From Nautilus pompilius (Eukaryota > Mollusca > Cephalopoda > Nautilida > Nautilidae): a stretch of 64,000 nt of DNA. How positions within the stretch are numbered: the stretch's first letter is position 1; every line of letters begins with the position of its first letter. Position numbers and translations under genes: made by a program. The notes beneath the pieces are model-generated. The model was not told where the DNA came from. It saw nothing but the letters and a program-made list of their open reading frames with translations, and made no database searches. Location: positions 1,310,501 through 1,374,500 of the forward strand of contig JACATO010002450.1 in NCBI GenBank assembly GCA_018389105.1, in the 5' to 3' direction. Below, in pieces: positions 13,527 to 25,800 of the stretch.

Positions 13527-13633
13527 ACTGGGAAATCATCTCTCTTCTATTGTTCCCACCTGGGTAGCTTGGAAATTTGTAAAATGTTGGTGAACAAAGG
13601 TTCTGATGTGAATTTCAAAGACTACTCTAATTT
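13527..13633 (+). CDS. Ankyrin-repeat protein, internal exon B
   Basis: Internal exon of 107 nt with acceptor TTCACAG and donor GTAAGT, entering in phase 0 and leaving in phase 2. It encodes TGKSSLFYCSHLGSLEICKM, then LVNKGSDVNFKDYSN. Joined to exon A this gives the standard junction DATDK-TGKSSLF, a full repeat with G.LEICKMLVNKGSDVN in helix 2 and the beta-hairpin. Position 7 of the usual TPLH motif is changed to SSLFYCS, so the repeat is divergent but its hydrophobic pattern is kept. The last two bases, TT, complete a Leu codon with the first base of the exon at 49815. Intron 1 is about 8.6 kb. Confidence 0.9.
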
Positions 13634-15699
13634 GTAAGTATACCTTAAAAATGACATTTGTTTTGTTGTATTTAAATGCAGGTTTTTTGTTTTGTTAATT
13701 TTGTTTTTGTTTAGGAAGGATTTGTTTATTTGTTTAATTGTGCTCAATTAAAATTGTTCTACACAAAAAAACTGAAGATCATAATTATAGGGTGACTGTC
13801 AGCTATTGTTTTACTAGAGAAAGAAAGTATTGTTCTGAATGTTTGAACGTTCAGAGAGAACAAATGCACAGAAATGACGGATCAGATTATAATCATCATC
13901 ATGCTGACTGTCTTACACAAAAAAAGAAAAAGCAAGATGAAAGTAACTATGATAAATGTTAAAGGAAAAGAAAAACATGTTTTGTGTGGACAAAGCGAAG
14001 TTTGATATATTCAGATTTTGTTGATGTACAATTTTCACCTAGAGATTTTTTTTTTCTTATTGTCAACTTTAACATGAGAAAGAATTGTTTTACTACTTCT
14101 GTATAGGCTTGTGAATGGGCTTCATGCAGGTGATGAAATTTTAAAATATTTATAGACTTTTTTCTAGGTCTGATGTCTTATTAGTATAAATAGGTTTCAT
14201 TTCTTTTTTTCATGCTGCTTGTCTTTACTTCAAGCATTTCCCACATTTTTCCAGCTTGAAGTTCATCTCAAGATGCTGCATAAATAAATCATTTACTGAT
14301 ATTCATGTTTATTTGTCTGTTTTCAAAGAGCCAGTCTCTGCCAGAGCTTTAGGATGCCTTCACTGCGATTATCTGCTAGTTTCATTCATGCTTTCTTGCC
14401 AGTAACACAATCTACAGCATCTTCAATATCTACTCTATTCTGATCTTGAAATATATCAGCAAAACTTTTGATGTCTTAATTAACATCCAAATCATTCTTA
14501 CTACTGGTTTTGGCATTTCTGTTGGTATGACTTTAGATATTTAGTATGATTAACTTACCCAGACCCCACCTCAAAACCTATATCACAGATAACCTTAATA
14601 TGGTGTAATAGAATCTATCCACAGAACTACCTACTTGGTACATGCGAAGTATAATTTAGTACATTTGTGTCATTTTATCTGTTAGGTGATTCAGTCTGAA
14701 AAGTCATCTCTTTACTATTTTATGAATAATTTGTGCACTTTATGATATATTATCAAAGAGATTGATTTCTGAAATAATTTATCCATAACTATAGATTCAA
14801 ATTGCACAAAATTTTTATCTTTAATATCATCTCCTCATAACTGATTCCTTTGATTTTTTTTGACATATTAATACTGACACCCAACATTAAATTCATTTGA
14901 CTTTGTATCTACATAATGGGATCATCATTAGTTCATTTACTATGGGTACTTCATCAGTCACATTTACTGGATTATCTTAATAAGACATATAATTAAATTG
15001 TTTTAGTATCATCCAGTAAAATCATCTTAAGGCATATTTTATGACCAACCATTTTCTAAGAATATTTTGTGAAATCTAACCAGTCCTCCTTTTAGATACA
15101 ACTATTAAGTGCTTGCCTTATTTAAGAGATATATAATTAATCTGATTAGTATACACAGTATTAGTATATTTTAAATAGATAATTTTATTAAGAATTGATC
15201 TATTCATTCAAGAAAACAGATATTAATTTATCCATACTTAGTCCTTCATGTAATCACACAGTTTTTCCAAAGTTTGAAGCAACCATAGCTTCATGACAAA
15301 TTTCTGAAGCCACAAAAAAATACCTGGTCAGATTTAAGGAATCTGCTCACTGTGTAGTCACACTTATTTTTTTTCAATACTTAATATAAAAACTAGGATC
15401 ATTCATGAAATACTTGTCTACATGGCTGCTGTTGTAAGAAACCAGTTTCTTGTCCCTGCCATAGTTTGGAATGCAGAATGAAAAATGACTAGTCTGACAT
15501 CCAGCATTATAGCATCATATCAACATGAAAAATGTCTATTTTACATTGACAATTAGCTGTCAGTTACCAAGTTTATATATAACCTCTTTTCCAAATAAAT
15601 TAAAGTCTAGGCAATCTATGGGGACTTTAGTTTAAAAGTACAGTTATCTTCAGTTAAGTGGAGAAAAGGCATTTTGTCCATCTTAACCTTTGTTCATAC
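13634..15699. other. Start of intron 2, A+T rich
   Basis: No gene or known repeat recognised. Short open frames lack ankyrin or transposase motifs. Confidence 0.55.
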
Positions 15700-15960
15700 T
15701 TTTTTCTTTTTTGGGGGGTGGTGCAATTGTTGGGGGGGTATGTGTGTGAAGTTGCAAGTGTGTGGTGGGAGCTGGGTCGTGACAGGCCGCCTCAGCTGTT
15801 TATAATTGAGGCCTTATTTCGACCTGTATTATTTTTTTAGTGTTAGTGTACCTCATCCTAGGGAGAGTGAGCAGCGGGCTACCCAACTCCTTCGTAATCT
15901 AATACGCTCAGGAGAGGTAGGTTTATCCAGGCTGAATCCTCTAGAACAGAGTTTTCTCTT
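15700..15960. repeat. GC-rich island, likely a repeat fragment
   Basis: A run of G-rich sequence with GTGTGTGAAGTTGCAAGTGTG, GGGTCGTGACAGGCCGCC and GGGCTACCCAACTCCTTCG stands out from the A+T-rich background. It shares ACCCAACTCCTTC with 11111-11123, and the GTGTG..AAGTTGCA.GTGT phrase resembles sequence at 10993-11010 next to the 510-bp tandem repeat. Both may be parts of one dispersed repeat family that I cannot name. Confidence 0.45.
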
Positions 15961-17719
15961 TGTATGTCCTTAAGACACTATAAGGGGTAAGGAAGCTTAG
16001 GCCATTTTTTATTTTTATTAATACTTAACCAAAGTTAACACATTACATAGATATCCCAACATTTGTACTTTGCAACCCCAAATTAGGCATTGTCTGATGG
16101 CAGTTTTATACTGTGAAGCCTTATTTAGACAAAAATCATGAGAGCCCTATATCAAAAAATAATAGTTTTTTCACAAGAAGAAATCATATAGAACTGACAA
16201 TAGGGTAAACTGTGCTGACCACTTTAATGTCTGTTGTTATCCATTCAAGTAGCTCCCAGAAGTAGGTATAACTTTCAGCTATCATGGTTATCTAAGTTCT
16301 GGTGACTCCATTATTGTGACATTAAAAAAAAATGTTTTGTTTTGCTGATCTAAAGCATATGATACACAACTTCTAACATTTTCCAAAAACTAGAAGACTT
16401 CATTTATTTTGAGTGGTTACTGTAATTTGAAAAAAAAGCAAGAGTGAAGTTTGCATTACATAGAAAATCTAAAACAGACTTGGAAGCTATGGAAAATTTT
16501 TTTTTACTCTTGCAAATATCCTGTGTAGATTATCTCAGCAAAGCAAAGTCTCAGGATCAATGGAATGCCCAAAATCTCCTTATGAAAAGACAACAAACTT
16601 CATGTTTCTGCAGCTTCCAAACTCATATACATACATTATGATATTCAAAAATTGGGTTTGATAATCTGAATAAGTAGCTATGTTGACGATTAATCAATTA
16701 TTAGGCTTTATAACTGAAAATGGAAAACTATTTTTTAGTCAGAGAACTTGAATATTACTCTCCTGGTTTTCATATCACATCAAGTTTTATCAACAAATAC
16801 ATTCATCCAGATTAACACATACCACATGTGTGTCATTCTGACTTGAAGTTGGAGGGATGGATTCAGAGATGATAAATCCTATAGGCATTCATTCAATTAC
16901 CACCTCTCCCACCTACATGAATAGTTTATATACATATACATTTTAGTGTAAATTTGTTGTGGGAGGTAATTTCAGTTGCACATGACTAGATGGTCAAAAT
17001 ATAAAAAGTAATACTGGTCAAAATTCACTATTTAAAATTCAAATCATTTTGTAGTGGTAAATGAAATCATGAAAAAGGTTTAATGTTGATTAATCAGTAT
17101 AAGTATGTCAAAATCCAAATTAATACATGATTAGGTGAATTTAATGGCAGTAGTAATCTATAAACGTAGATTCAACGTTTAATACGTTTATGAAACTTCT
17201 AAAGGCTATCAAAAATATAATAAAAATTTACTATTTGAAATCAAAAGCTAAATAATTTCTGTTAAACTAATTATGATAGCCATTTTCAAATCCAGATTAA
17301 CATGTAACTATGTGAAAGCTAAAGTATTGAAAGTAATACTTGTCTATAAATGCATTCAAAATTTAAAATAACTATGGAATTTTGTCAACAGTATAACTTA
17401 ATATTTAAAGTAAAATTCTCTTCAATTATAATGCAGAACATCAACTTCTCATCACTTTCTAGATTAGGGTGGTTTCTTGTTGATTCATGTACATGTCTGC
17501 CAGTGCTAAAATGCCATTCACTGTCTATTATGGGAGATGTAGGTGCTCATAAATGGACCTGTGCTAGTTTTTCAGCTTTTGAAGTACAAAGTATTTTTCT
17601 TTCTTTCTTTTCTTTAACAAAATATCTTTTATTTATGTCTGGATAGTAGAGGCAAATTATGATATTCTTAAATCTTTTTTTCTGTAACTGTAGTATGATT
17701 TTTTTTCTGTTATAGTTCT
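15961..17719. other. A+T-rich intron, no gene
   Basis: Nothing recognised. The C-terminal part of the hAT relic that follows on the minus strand may extend into the right end of this stretch, but I see no clear motif there. Confidence 0.5.
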
Positions 17720-18638
17720 TGAGAATCTGCAGTTTGCTTTTCTGTAGAAAAATTGGCAGCTTGTTTTTTCCTGCTGCTATTTCTTTATAACAGTCTCAAA
17801 GTCCAGGAACTGTCTCTATTGATCAGCAGCTGAAGTTTGTAGTAAGTCTGGGTCATCAAGACTTGTATTGAAGTCTGTGTTTACATTTCTCATGGGGTTT
17901 TGCTTAATATTGCCATCTTCCTTTTTTTTTTTTTTTTCATTTGCTTCTATCAACTATTGCCTTATTCTATCCATATTCATTTCTTCACTTTGGAACTTTA
18001 ATTTGAAGTGAAGGTCCAAGCATGTAGAAATACCTGGTTTCTTATTTGCTAAATACTTATGTAAATGCCTGTGCATGGTTGCTTTTAGCTGATCCATAGT
18101 TGTCAAGATTTTTTTCAAAAGATGTACCTCTGTCTACAAAGACTGCTAAAATTGATGGAATTATACTGGAAATTGTTACATTCTTCTGACCAGCAACTTT
18201 TTTCAGTTTTTCAGCTAGGCTTCATTAATACAGTTAGATTTTGAATATTATGGTCTACTGCATACACCACAATTAAGCATCTTTGTTTAGTATTATATTC
18301 TAGCTTATAATATGAACTGTTCCATTGGGTAGACACACATTATAAAACCCTGTGTTTGGGAACTTTCAGATCCTAGAATCACTTAGTTCTTGTGAGGAAG
18401 CAGAAGAAAGGCCAACTGTCTTTTGATTAACACAAAAGATATCTTTTACTGCTTATTGGTTACTCATGACATTGTTAATGCATATTTGTAAAGTATGGAT
18501 AAAACAGGGTAGTTAAAACAATCTGGTTTTGAGAAATTCATCAACCCTGTTAACAGCATTGTCTCTAAGGACTAAATAGACTTTATTTAGTGGTATTTCA
18601 ACTTTATTCAAACCAGCCAAACTTTGCTCACTTATGTG
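17720..18638 (-). pseudogene. Old hAT transposase relic (ZBED-like), downstream part
   Basis: Minus-strand relic with stops and frame changes. From high to low coordinate it reads SEQSLAGLNKVEIPLNKVYL then VLRDNAVNRVDEF (near 18550-18610), LPCFIHTLQICINNVMSNQ, AVKDIFCVNQKTVGLSSASS, ISSIIPSILAVFVDRGTSFE and TMDQLKATMHRHLHKYLANK then LDLHFKLKFQSEEM. The order LRDNA.N, CF.HTLQ, K.VG.., MIP..., TMK..LL...KRF, LDPRFK is the hallmark of the RNase H-like core of Ac/hobo (hAT) transposases related to ZBED proteins. The second acidic motif is intact in LRDNA, but stops after KTRLF and elsewhere show the gene is dead. Its upstream part continues at 22703 beyond an inserted element. Confidence 0.82.
18634..18638. 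repeat. Target-site duplication ATGTG, left copy
   Basis: Five bases directly flank the left TIR of the hAT element and recur at 22698-22702. Keeping just one copy rejoins the interrupted older transposase in frame (SHSANH-ISEQSLAG on the minus strand), which independently supports a 5-bp duplication. Confidence 0.85.
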
Positions 18639-18653
18639 CAGGCCTGTACCCAG
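18639..18653 (+). repeat. hAT left terminal inverted repeat
   Basis: CAGGCCTGTACCCAG, starting with the CAG typical of hAT termini. It matches the right end perfectly in inverse orientation over 15 bp. Further inward similarity, with runs of G/C then TTC, is imperfect. Confidence 0.92.
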
Positions 18654-19247
18654 AATTCTGAGCAGGGGGGTTCTTTTGCAAAAGGTGGAACTAAATGCAG
18701 CGTAACCCGTTATCATGCTATATCATGAAGTGATTAAAATGAACATATATACTGTATTTATTCATGTAGATTGTATAATCCAGACTAAACATACATAAAC
18801 AATACGATGTACATTTATAGACTTTATATTAAGCGAGTAGGAGCAACATGATTGGATGAAATACTGTTATATGTACACGTCATGATGACATTATAGGATG
18901 TACCACAAAAAAAGAATAACCTGGTAAATTGGCAGTGAATTTATGATCTGTAATTTCAAAGCAAAAGCCTGTTTTATATGCAATACAACTGAGCCCATTA
19001 TCCTACTCAGGATTATATAATAACTGTCTACAGGAGCCTTCTTTTATCTGTAATTATTAAGAAGAAACATTATATAACTTTCCATTAGACCTGCATCAGC
19101 TTCAAATGAAAATAGGAACTTTTGTTGTAGTGAAAAAGGAATGTTTGCCCTACCTTGGCAGGGGCTGGATGCTACACACTTGTACAAATGAGTCTCAACC
19201 TAAATCTTGTGAATCTAATCTGACAGGATGCAGTCATGATGCAATCT

Positions 19248-22200
19248 TCATGGGTGCTTTTTGGCAAGTATAGCTAAATCTTTATCCAAAGGTATGTCCT
19301 TATTATAATGAATATGCGATAACGCCAGACAGCTCAATCTTTCCTTCCCCATCAAAACCCTCAGGTAATTATTGAGGCGCCTCAGTACACTTGCACTACA
19401 CTCACATTCACAGGAGGTAACGGACAAAGTGCATGCAAGCTGCAGTAGCTTGTGGATGTTTGGATACATAATAGCATCACATTCTTTGATTGCAGCAGCT
19501 GGTGTGCTGGAGCTTTTATCTTCAGGGACCTTGTCATACCTGCAGAGATATCAAAAACACAGTTTAAATGCACAAGAATTATCAGTAATCATCTAAAGCA
19601 GTTTAATTGTTAATAAGATAATTTACCTCATTTTCCAACGAGTGAGCTCTTGTGGAACAAGATCTGGGGAGGTGAGATCCTTCACATATACTTTTACCAT
19701 CCTTGATGTGTCAGGCAGTTGCTGGCACACAACAACTGGAACTAACCCCAGAAGGGAGGAAGCAGTGACAGACATAGCTGGAGCAAGCAGAAATTTATTT
19801 ATCACATAATTTCAGTTAGGTCCTAAACTAACAAAAAGTAATATCAGTCTCCAAATGTCCATGGGCTAATGTGGCCTCATGTATATCTACAGTGTATAAA
19901 TGCTAATAACTTGTAACAAAATACACATGATACTAACTCATCAACAAAGTATAGCTGTACTTGAAGAAAACACAAAAAATTTTTTAAATTCCTTGCATAT
20001 GAACTTACAAGAAAACAGTGCATCCAAGTCACTGATCACATGGTCCAGGAATGGTATGACTGCATTCACCTTGTAATGGTCACTAATGCAATCAGTAGGT
20101 ATGTTGTTATGATGTTTTTGGTATTGAGAAATATGAGGTCAGCATGGTGTTGATCCTACATGACGGCTTGGTCATATGCTACTGTAAATGATTCATCAAC
20201 ATTCTCTCTGCTGCATATACTTTCCCTGATATCAGCAAACTGCAGAGTAAATTATGTAGCAGAAAAAATACATCTGTTCAGAAGTAACAAAAACATGAAA
20301 AATATTATCATTTACTGGATAAGTAGGAACACTATAATTGTAAATGATAAATTACTGGTCTTACCATTTTGTGTGCATGGATAATATCCAAGGTGGTACT
20401 CCGAAGCTTAGTGGTGATTCCTGACAAATGGGACAGGTATTTATAAATCATCATGAATATGATGAAGTCAAAAGAAGTGATGCTTGCTAGAATTTGTTGT
20501 TCCTCACTTCTACTCACTGCGTCCCAGTGAGTGAGTGAAAAGCTGATACTTATCAAGGTGCTGTCTATATCCAATTACTTAAAGTGCCTCAACCAGGTAT
20601 ACAAATGCTTGGTAAAAGTGTTGGTATGCACTTTGACGTTCAGCCCAGCAAGTTTTGCACAGATCCAAAAGTACTTCTGCTCCCATCCTCAACACCTCTT
20701 CTTACTATCTCTTCCAGAAGTCCTGATCTCTTGGGACTAAAGAGGAAAAAAGTACAGCAGTGCTTAAGTCTGTCGATCACATTACGAACTTCTGGCATGG
20801 CACATGTATGACTTATCACCAAAAAGAAGCAATGTCCACTGTAGTGGATGTGGCAAGGGGTGACACCTGTCTGATTCGAGCCTGCACACCTACTTTGCTT
20901 GAAGCCATGTTTGAAGCACCATCATACCCTTGCCCACGAATATTTTGCATAATCAGACCAAGTTCATCAAGTGCATGCAGAATTTTCTGAGCCAGATATT
21001 CACTGGAAATCTGCTTCAGAGGAATAAACCTTAAGAACTCCTCTCTGATGTCTCCTTTCTTGTCAACGAACTGCACACACACAGCAAGATGTTCTGCATG
21101 GTGGCTTATGACTTCGTCTGCAAAGATGATGGAAAACCTGTCTTCCTTTACTTCATCCACTATTTCTGACAGGATAATATCATGACAAAGAATCTCAATT
21201 ATTTGATTCTGAGTGTTTGGAGAAATGTACGTTGCATTATTCATGGATGGAGATAACAAGTGATTCCTAAGAGTGGTGTTGTGATTTGAAATTAGACGAA
21301 GTATACTCAAAAAGTTGCCAGGATTACCTGGCGTGTCTAAGCTTTCATTACTACCTCGAAGTGCTATACATTGGCACCCACAAAACTAAATGGCTTCTGC
21401 AACTGTTTTAACTATATCTCTGTTTTGTTGCACATTAGCTGCTTTCTTGTTGTTCATCAAATTCTGTATGTTTGCATTTGGCTGTTCTATTGCTCTCAAA
21501 AACTCATCTGCCAATTGCTGTGCCTCTTTGTGATATTTTGTGTGTTCATGTTCTCTACACTTTTCTGATTTTTTATGCCATGCAGTAAAAGGTTTATTGA
21601 TAAACTGACCTTTGTTCAAGTAATTATTGCAAAACAAGGCACTTGATGCAAAAGGCACCATCTAGATGCATACTATACACCATCCATTTGTGATCATCAA
21701 ACCATGTGCATTTAAAGGAATGATAGCAACTTCCTATAAAGGTAGTGGGGAAGATATAGTCAGGTCCTGGTACTTTGTGTTGTTTCAGAAGCATATATTT
21801 GTCCCCAAAACTCAATCCTTCATTTGTTTCTTTGAGCTCTTGCTATCATTGTTGCTTGAACAATGTGGCCAATATCATGGGAAGATTTTTTAAGAACTGT
21901 TTAAATAGAAATTTAATATTTAAAATTCTCAGCAAACATTATCTTTTGGTAAAATAGCTGATATCAGTTTACTCTCATAACTGACCAAAAGATATCTCTC
22001 CACTTTCAGAATGAATGACCATTGTTTTAGGTGAGACTCTACGGTTCAAATCTCAAGAAAATTAATTATAATCTACTGTAATTGAAAACAAGAAAACCAT
22101 TATAAGTGCCACACAATTCAACTTAAATGAATGGTATACCTGTCGAAATCATTAAAGCAAGCATAATTAAAAACAATTTACGAATAATCTAAACATCACT

Positions 22201-22260
22201 TACCGACTCTGACTCTTAAAGCCACTGTTGGTGCCAGTGTCAGCCACTAAGTTCACTTTT
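19248..22260 (-). pseudogene. hAT transposase (TTF zinc finger, DUF4371), multi-exon, disrupted
   Basis: Minus-strand transposase in order: a GC-richer first exon ending at a GTAAGT donor (about 22204); a TTF-type finger (WFDDHKWMVYS, DGAFCIKC, then LFCNNYLNKGQFINKPFTAW, KSEKCREHE.TKYH) at 21815-21450; a DUF4371/RNase H core (21310-20816) with IFADEVISHHAEHLAVCVQF and GQGYDGASNMAS; SLGRSEEQQ-like and LDIIHAHKM to the donor at 20365; an exon 20009-20239 with DHYKVNAVIPFLDHVISDLD; an exon 19627-19777 ending LTRWKMR; and a last exon 19248-19539 with the hATC dimerisation region (YPNIHKLLQLACTLSVTSCE, ECSASVLRRLNNYLR). Splice joins such as KM-R-YD are in frame. Disruptions: a frameshift after AFCIKC (about 21640), an in-frame TAG after KTVAEAI (about 21387), a frameshift near 20855 and more near 20700-20500 and 20150. 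It recognises the TIRs and moves the element in intact relatives. Confidence 0.85.
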
Positions 22261-22682
22261 GTCTGGCACCAATGGGAGGGCGGCCCAACAGCACCAGTCC
22301 TCATTGTGTAACAGTCCAAGTTCCAGCTCCTGGCCTCTGGCAGCCACATGTATTGTTATAGTGGTGGACAACAGGAAGCCATCAGAGACTAGCAACACCA
22401 GGCGAGCTGACCCAGAGGGACTTTGATGCAATCGGGCGACCGATGGCTACACCACACAGACATTTCAACTATTGCTAATAAATTTGCTGATACGAGATGT
22501 GCAGCCCACAAGAGAAACGTAGCAACTTTCAAAACATACAAGCAAATATTTGCCCCAGTAGCCTGGTAAACAGTACGTGAAAAAAACCTTTTGCTAGGTT
22601 TAGGGAGAGTTTTTTTTTTTCTTGCTCAGGGTGGAACTTTTCAAATCCAGCGGGGGGTTTGAATGCACCTAACGAACACCCC

Positions 22683-22697
22683 CTGGGTACAGGCCTG
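22683..22697 (-). repeat. hAT right terminal inverted repeat
   Basis: Inverse of the left end, CTGGGTACAGGCCTG on the + strand, followed directly by the second ATGTG target-site copy at 22698-22702. Confidence 0.92.
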
Positions 22698-22702
22698 ATG
22701 TG

Positions 22703-22866
22703 GTTGGCTGAATGTGATTCTGGAAATGGAATTACATTTAGGATGGCTCCACTGGTCATAGTTCTAGTTATTAGTTGTCCAAATGTATGTTATCAATGCT
22801 ATACTTGGCATTGTCTCTCCAAGCATCTTTTAGAGTTTATGGAAAATAACATTGTATACATTTAAT
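22703..22866 (-). pseudogene. Old hAT transposase relic (ZBED-like), upstream part
   Basis: Continuation of the relic at 17720-18638 on the other side of the inserted hAT. The minus strand reads ILNVIPFPESHSANH up to the insertion point, which in the family precedes the KVHLVLRDNA motif by about 20 residues. Here joining gives SHSANHISEQSLAG then LNKVEIPLNKVYLVLRDNA, the expected spacing. Upstream of it TFGQLITRT and stops indicate decay. The N-terminal BED finger was not found. Confidence 0.75.
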
Positions 22867-25800
22867 ATCACTGACTAAAAAAGTTATGGTTTAATATATT
22901 ATAGTTAGAAGACATTAAGTAGCTGTCAAAATCCAATATCTGATCTGATCTAAAACTGAGTAAGGTTTAAGTCAGCAGCCATCATCTATCTTATTTTTTG
23001 GTAAATGGCTAAGGCTTGAGGATCTCTGATATCCCACAACCTTTTCTTGTCAAAAGATTCTATTTAGTTGTATGTTTATATAGCCTGGCCTGGTCTTTTC
23101 AAATTTTTCTCTTTTTTTACCTCAGTATCAAGGATTTTTTCTTTCTTTTTCTTTTCTGCTGTCACATTTTTGCATTCTATTTGATGGCAGCATTCAACAT
23201 TTAAGTGGTTGTTGGTAGATATAAATGTCTTTGTATTTTTCCATCTTAAATATTTTCTTGATTGAAAAGGTTATATTTATCTTTAATGTAATCATTCTGA
23301 ATCATGTAACAGTTTCATTAAAAGCTTTTTGAAGATATCTGTACCTGTTAAATATCTATGCCTAAGCATTTATCTGAAAATGGACAGTGTCATTGCTCAG
23401 CCTGACAGTTATTTCTTGTATTGTATAAGGTACTTGTGTTAGATATTGTCCATGAAAGAAACGAGATCACAGTAGCACTTGGTCATTCAGCTTCTTAATG
23501 TTTTCAGAACATTCAGTTGAATTAGCAATTCTTGATCAGTCAACATGGATAATATTACTAAGAATAAATAATTAGGCAAAAAACATTTAGTAGAGGCTTT
23601 ATGTCATGGAAATCAGACTTTAATGTTATACTGGTTGCTTGCATTGGAATATGCAAAACAATGTTTTAGATCTATTTTTGTGAAAACAATTGCTGATATA
23701 ATCACATACTGCAAGAGAATATTCTAAAAATATGGCTGTGAAATATAGGCACTCCATGTATTGATCATCACTGATTTCAACCATTTTTGATATATTTTTT
23801 TAATAGTCAAAGTATCTACATCCATCCTTATTTATTATTTTTTAAACAACATATCTCCAGAATGATATAGTATATCACAAGTACTCAAGGTTTATATGAA
23901 CCAAGCAATCATTCAGGGTGTTTTACTTTGATTTTCATTAGCAAATAAATTTTTATTGCTAAGATTTTGGACGAGTGAATAAAATTTGGACACAGTTTTA
24001 TGCGCACATTTGTCTCAGTGGCAATGGGAGAATCTTTATACGTATTTATTTTTCTGCTTGTAATGACACTATGTAAGGAAATTAATTTCTGGCTTCTCTT
24101 AGGAGCAGGCTAAAAATTCTGTTATGAATTTAACTAATCAGTTGATTAATCAGTAATTAGTTATTCAAGTAATGAGAGAGAAGATGGAGAATTTTAAGGC
24201 CAATTGCTGTTATCAAAGCCATCTGAGAACAGTATGTCCCACATGCTAGATTGTCAAACTGAAAGCAGTAAAAAGAAATCTTGATATTTTCAGTATCATT
24301 TTGGCTGCCTTAAACCAATTATTAAAAAATAATTCTGGAGAATTAGCCATTAAAATCTTGCTTTACATGATTAGTTTGGCATGCATATCATATCTTTTTT
24401 ATATCTCTCTCAATCATAGAACCCATAAAGCATTTAAGTTGGGTACTACAACAAATCATGCATTGCAAACTTGAGGATTATGTGAACTTTCTACACCACA
24501 CACTTTCAGCAGTATAATTTTTTATGAATGAAATATTTTTCCAGGGCTTGATGGTAACCATTTCTAAGTTTCTCAATGTTGTTTTGACTAAAGACATGAT
24601 ATTCATTCATTAAACAAGAATATGTGAATTCCTGTATTCCTGTAAATACAAATCAGGAAAAATTGGATTAACTGAATTTGAACAAAATTATGAATGGATT
24701 TGTTGGTGTAAACACTCTGTGAACCTCTTTTTTCGGTCATTCAGTTTCTCTTATTTTCTACTGATCATGCAAATAAATTAGGGCTAGTTTCTAGGTTGAT
24801 TCAGTCAAAACTCCTTTTCTAACAATGTGTACCATGAGCTTTTTTGGTACTTAAGTTACTTCTGAAATGGATTTCTGATTACTAAATTAAAGTTTTTTTC
24901 TGGGAAAGACCCTTCAGATACCTTACCATACTTCAAACAGGGAGGTGATAACCCCTCACAGCTACACTCCATACACTTTGGGCCAGGGTACCTATGTTGG
25001 TGCTCTGCCATCTCAGTTATACTGTTTTGTAGTCTTTTCACTGACATCATCTTAAAATTTTGGTTCTCCTACTCACTTTCTAAACTATGGTACTGTCCTT
25101 GCTTGTTTATATTATTCATCTGATTTTACTAACTGTTAGATATGACTCATTCTCTCTCTATTTGTCTGTTGAAAACATTAAAAAGTATTGTTATTACTAT
25201 ATGCATAAATGCAGAAAATACCAGTCTGGCTGGCTGTCCAGTGAAGTAGTCAAATGTAAATGTGTCATTTTGCTTTATTGATAAAATGGCTTAGATCTGT
25301 TTGCCTAAAAATGAAACAGGATAGCTATGTTTTAGTTGTTTTTGCTGCTATGTATAGTTTATTAATTTGTGTTAATTATTTTTAATTTATTGGAAAGTTA
25401 AGATGGTTTTATTGTTAATAGTAGTAGTATTTTCAGCTCTGCATTTATCTTAGGTCATAGATTATGACAAACCAAATTCAAAGCTTAACAGGTGGACACT
25501 ATCACTGACAGCTAGATTTTTTTTTTTTTTGGAGGGTAAAGAAAGTAAAACATAGCTTATTTCCTTTCCTGGTTATTTGAGGACAATGATTAATAGTCTA
25601 TAAGTATAATCTGAAAATTACAAGGAGGCAAGAAGATATCAAACACACACAGCACTCTAAAGTTTAAGAATTATTTATCCATCCATTCATTTGTTTAATG
25701 TATTAACCATATTATTTATTAGCCACAAATTTTACTGGTTAATTCAGAAATAACCTTCCTTCTTATGGTAAAGCCTCACTTTAGTCTTTACCCATTAAAA

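Larger units (their letters stand above)
18639..22697 (-). mobile_element. hAT transposon (ZMYM1/DUF4371 type) with TIRs and 5-bp TSD
   Basis: Complete-ended class II element of 4059 bp. The ends carry CAGGCCTGTACCCAG (18639-18653) and its exact inverse (22683-22697), flanked by ATGTG on both sides. Its transposase is coded on the minus strand with several introns and is disabled. The element sits inside an older hAT relic, so it is the younger of the two. The usual hAT duplication is 8 bp; the 5 bp seen here points to a distinct hAT subgroup. Confidence 0.93.

Noticed and set aside
22240-22431. 63-codon minus-strand frame as a separate gene
   Set aside because: It lies within the hAT element upstream of a donor site and is better read as part of that element's first exon or leader.
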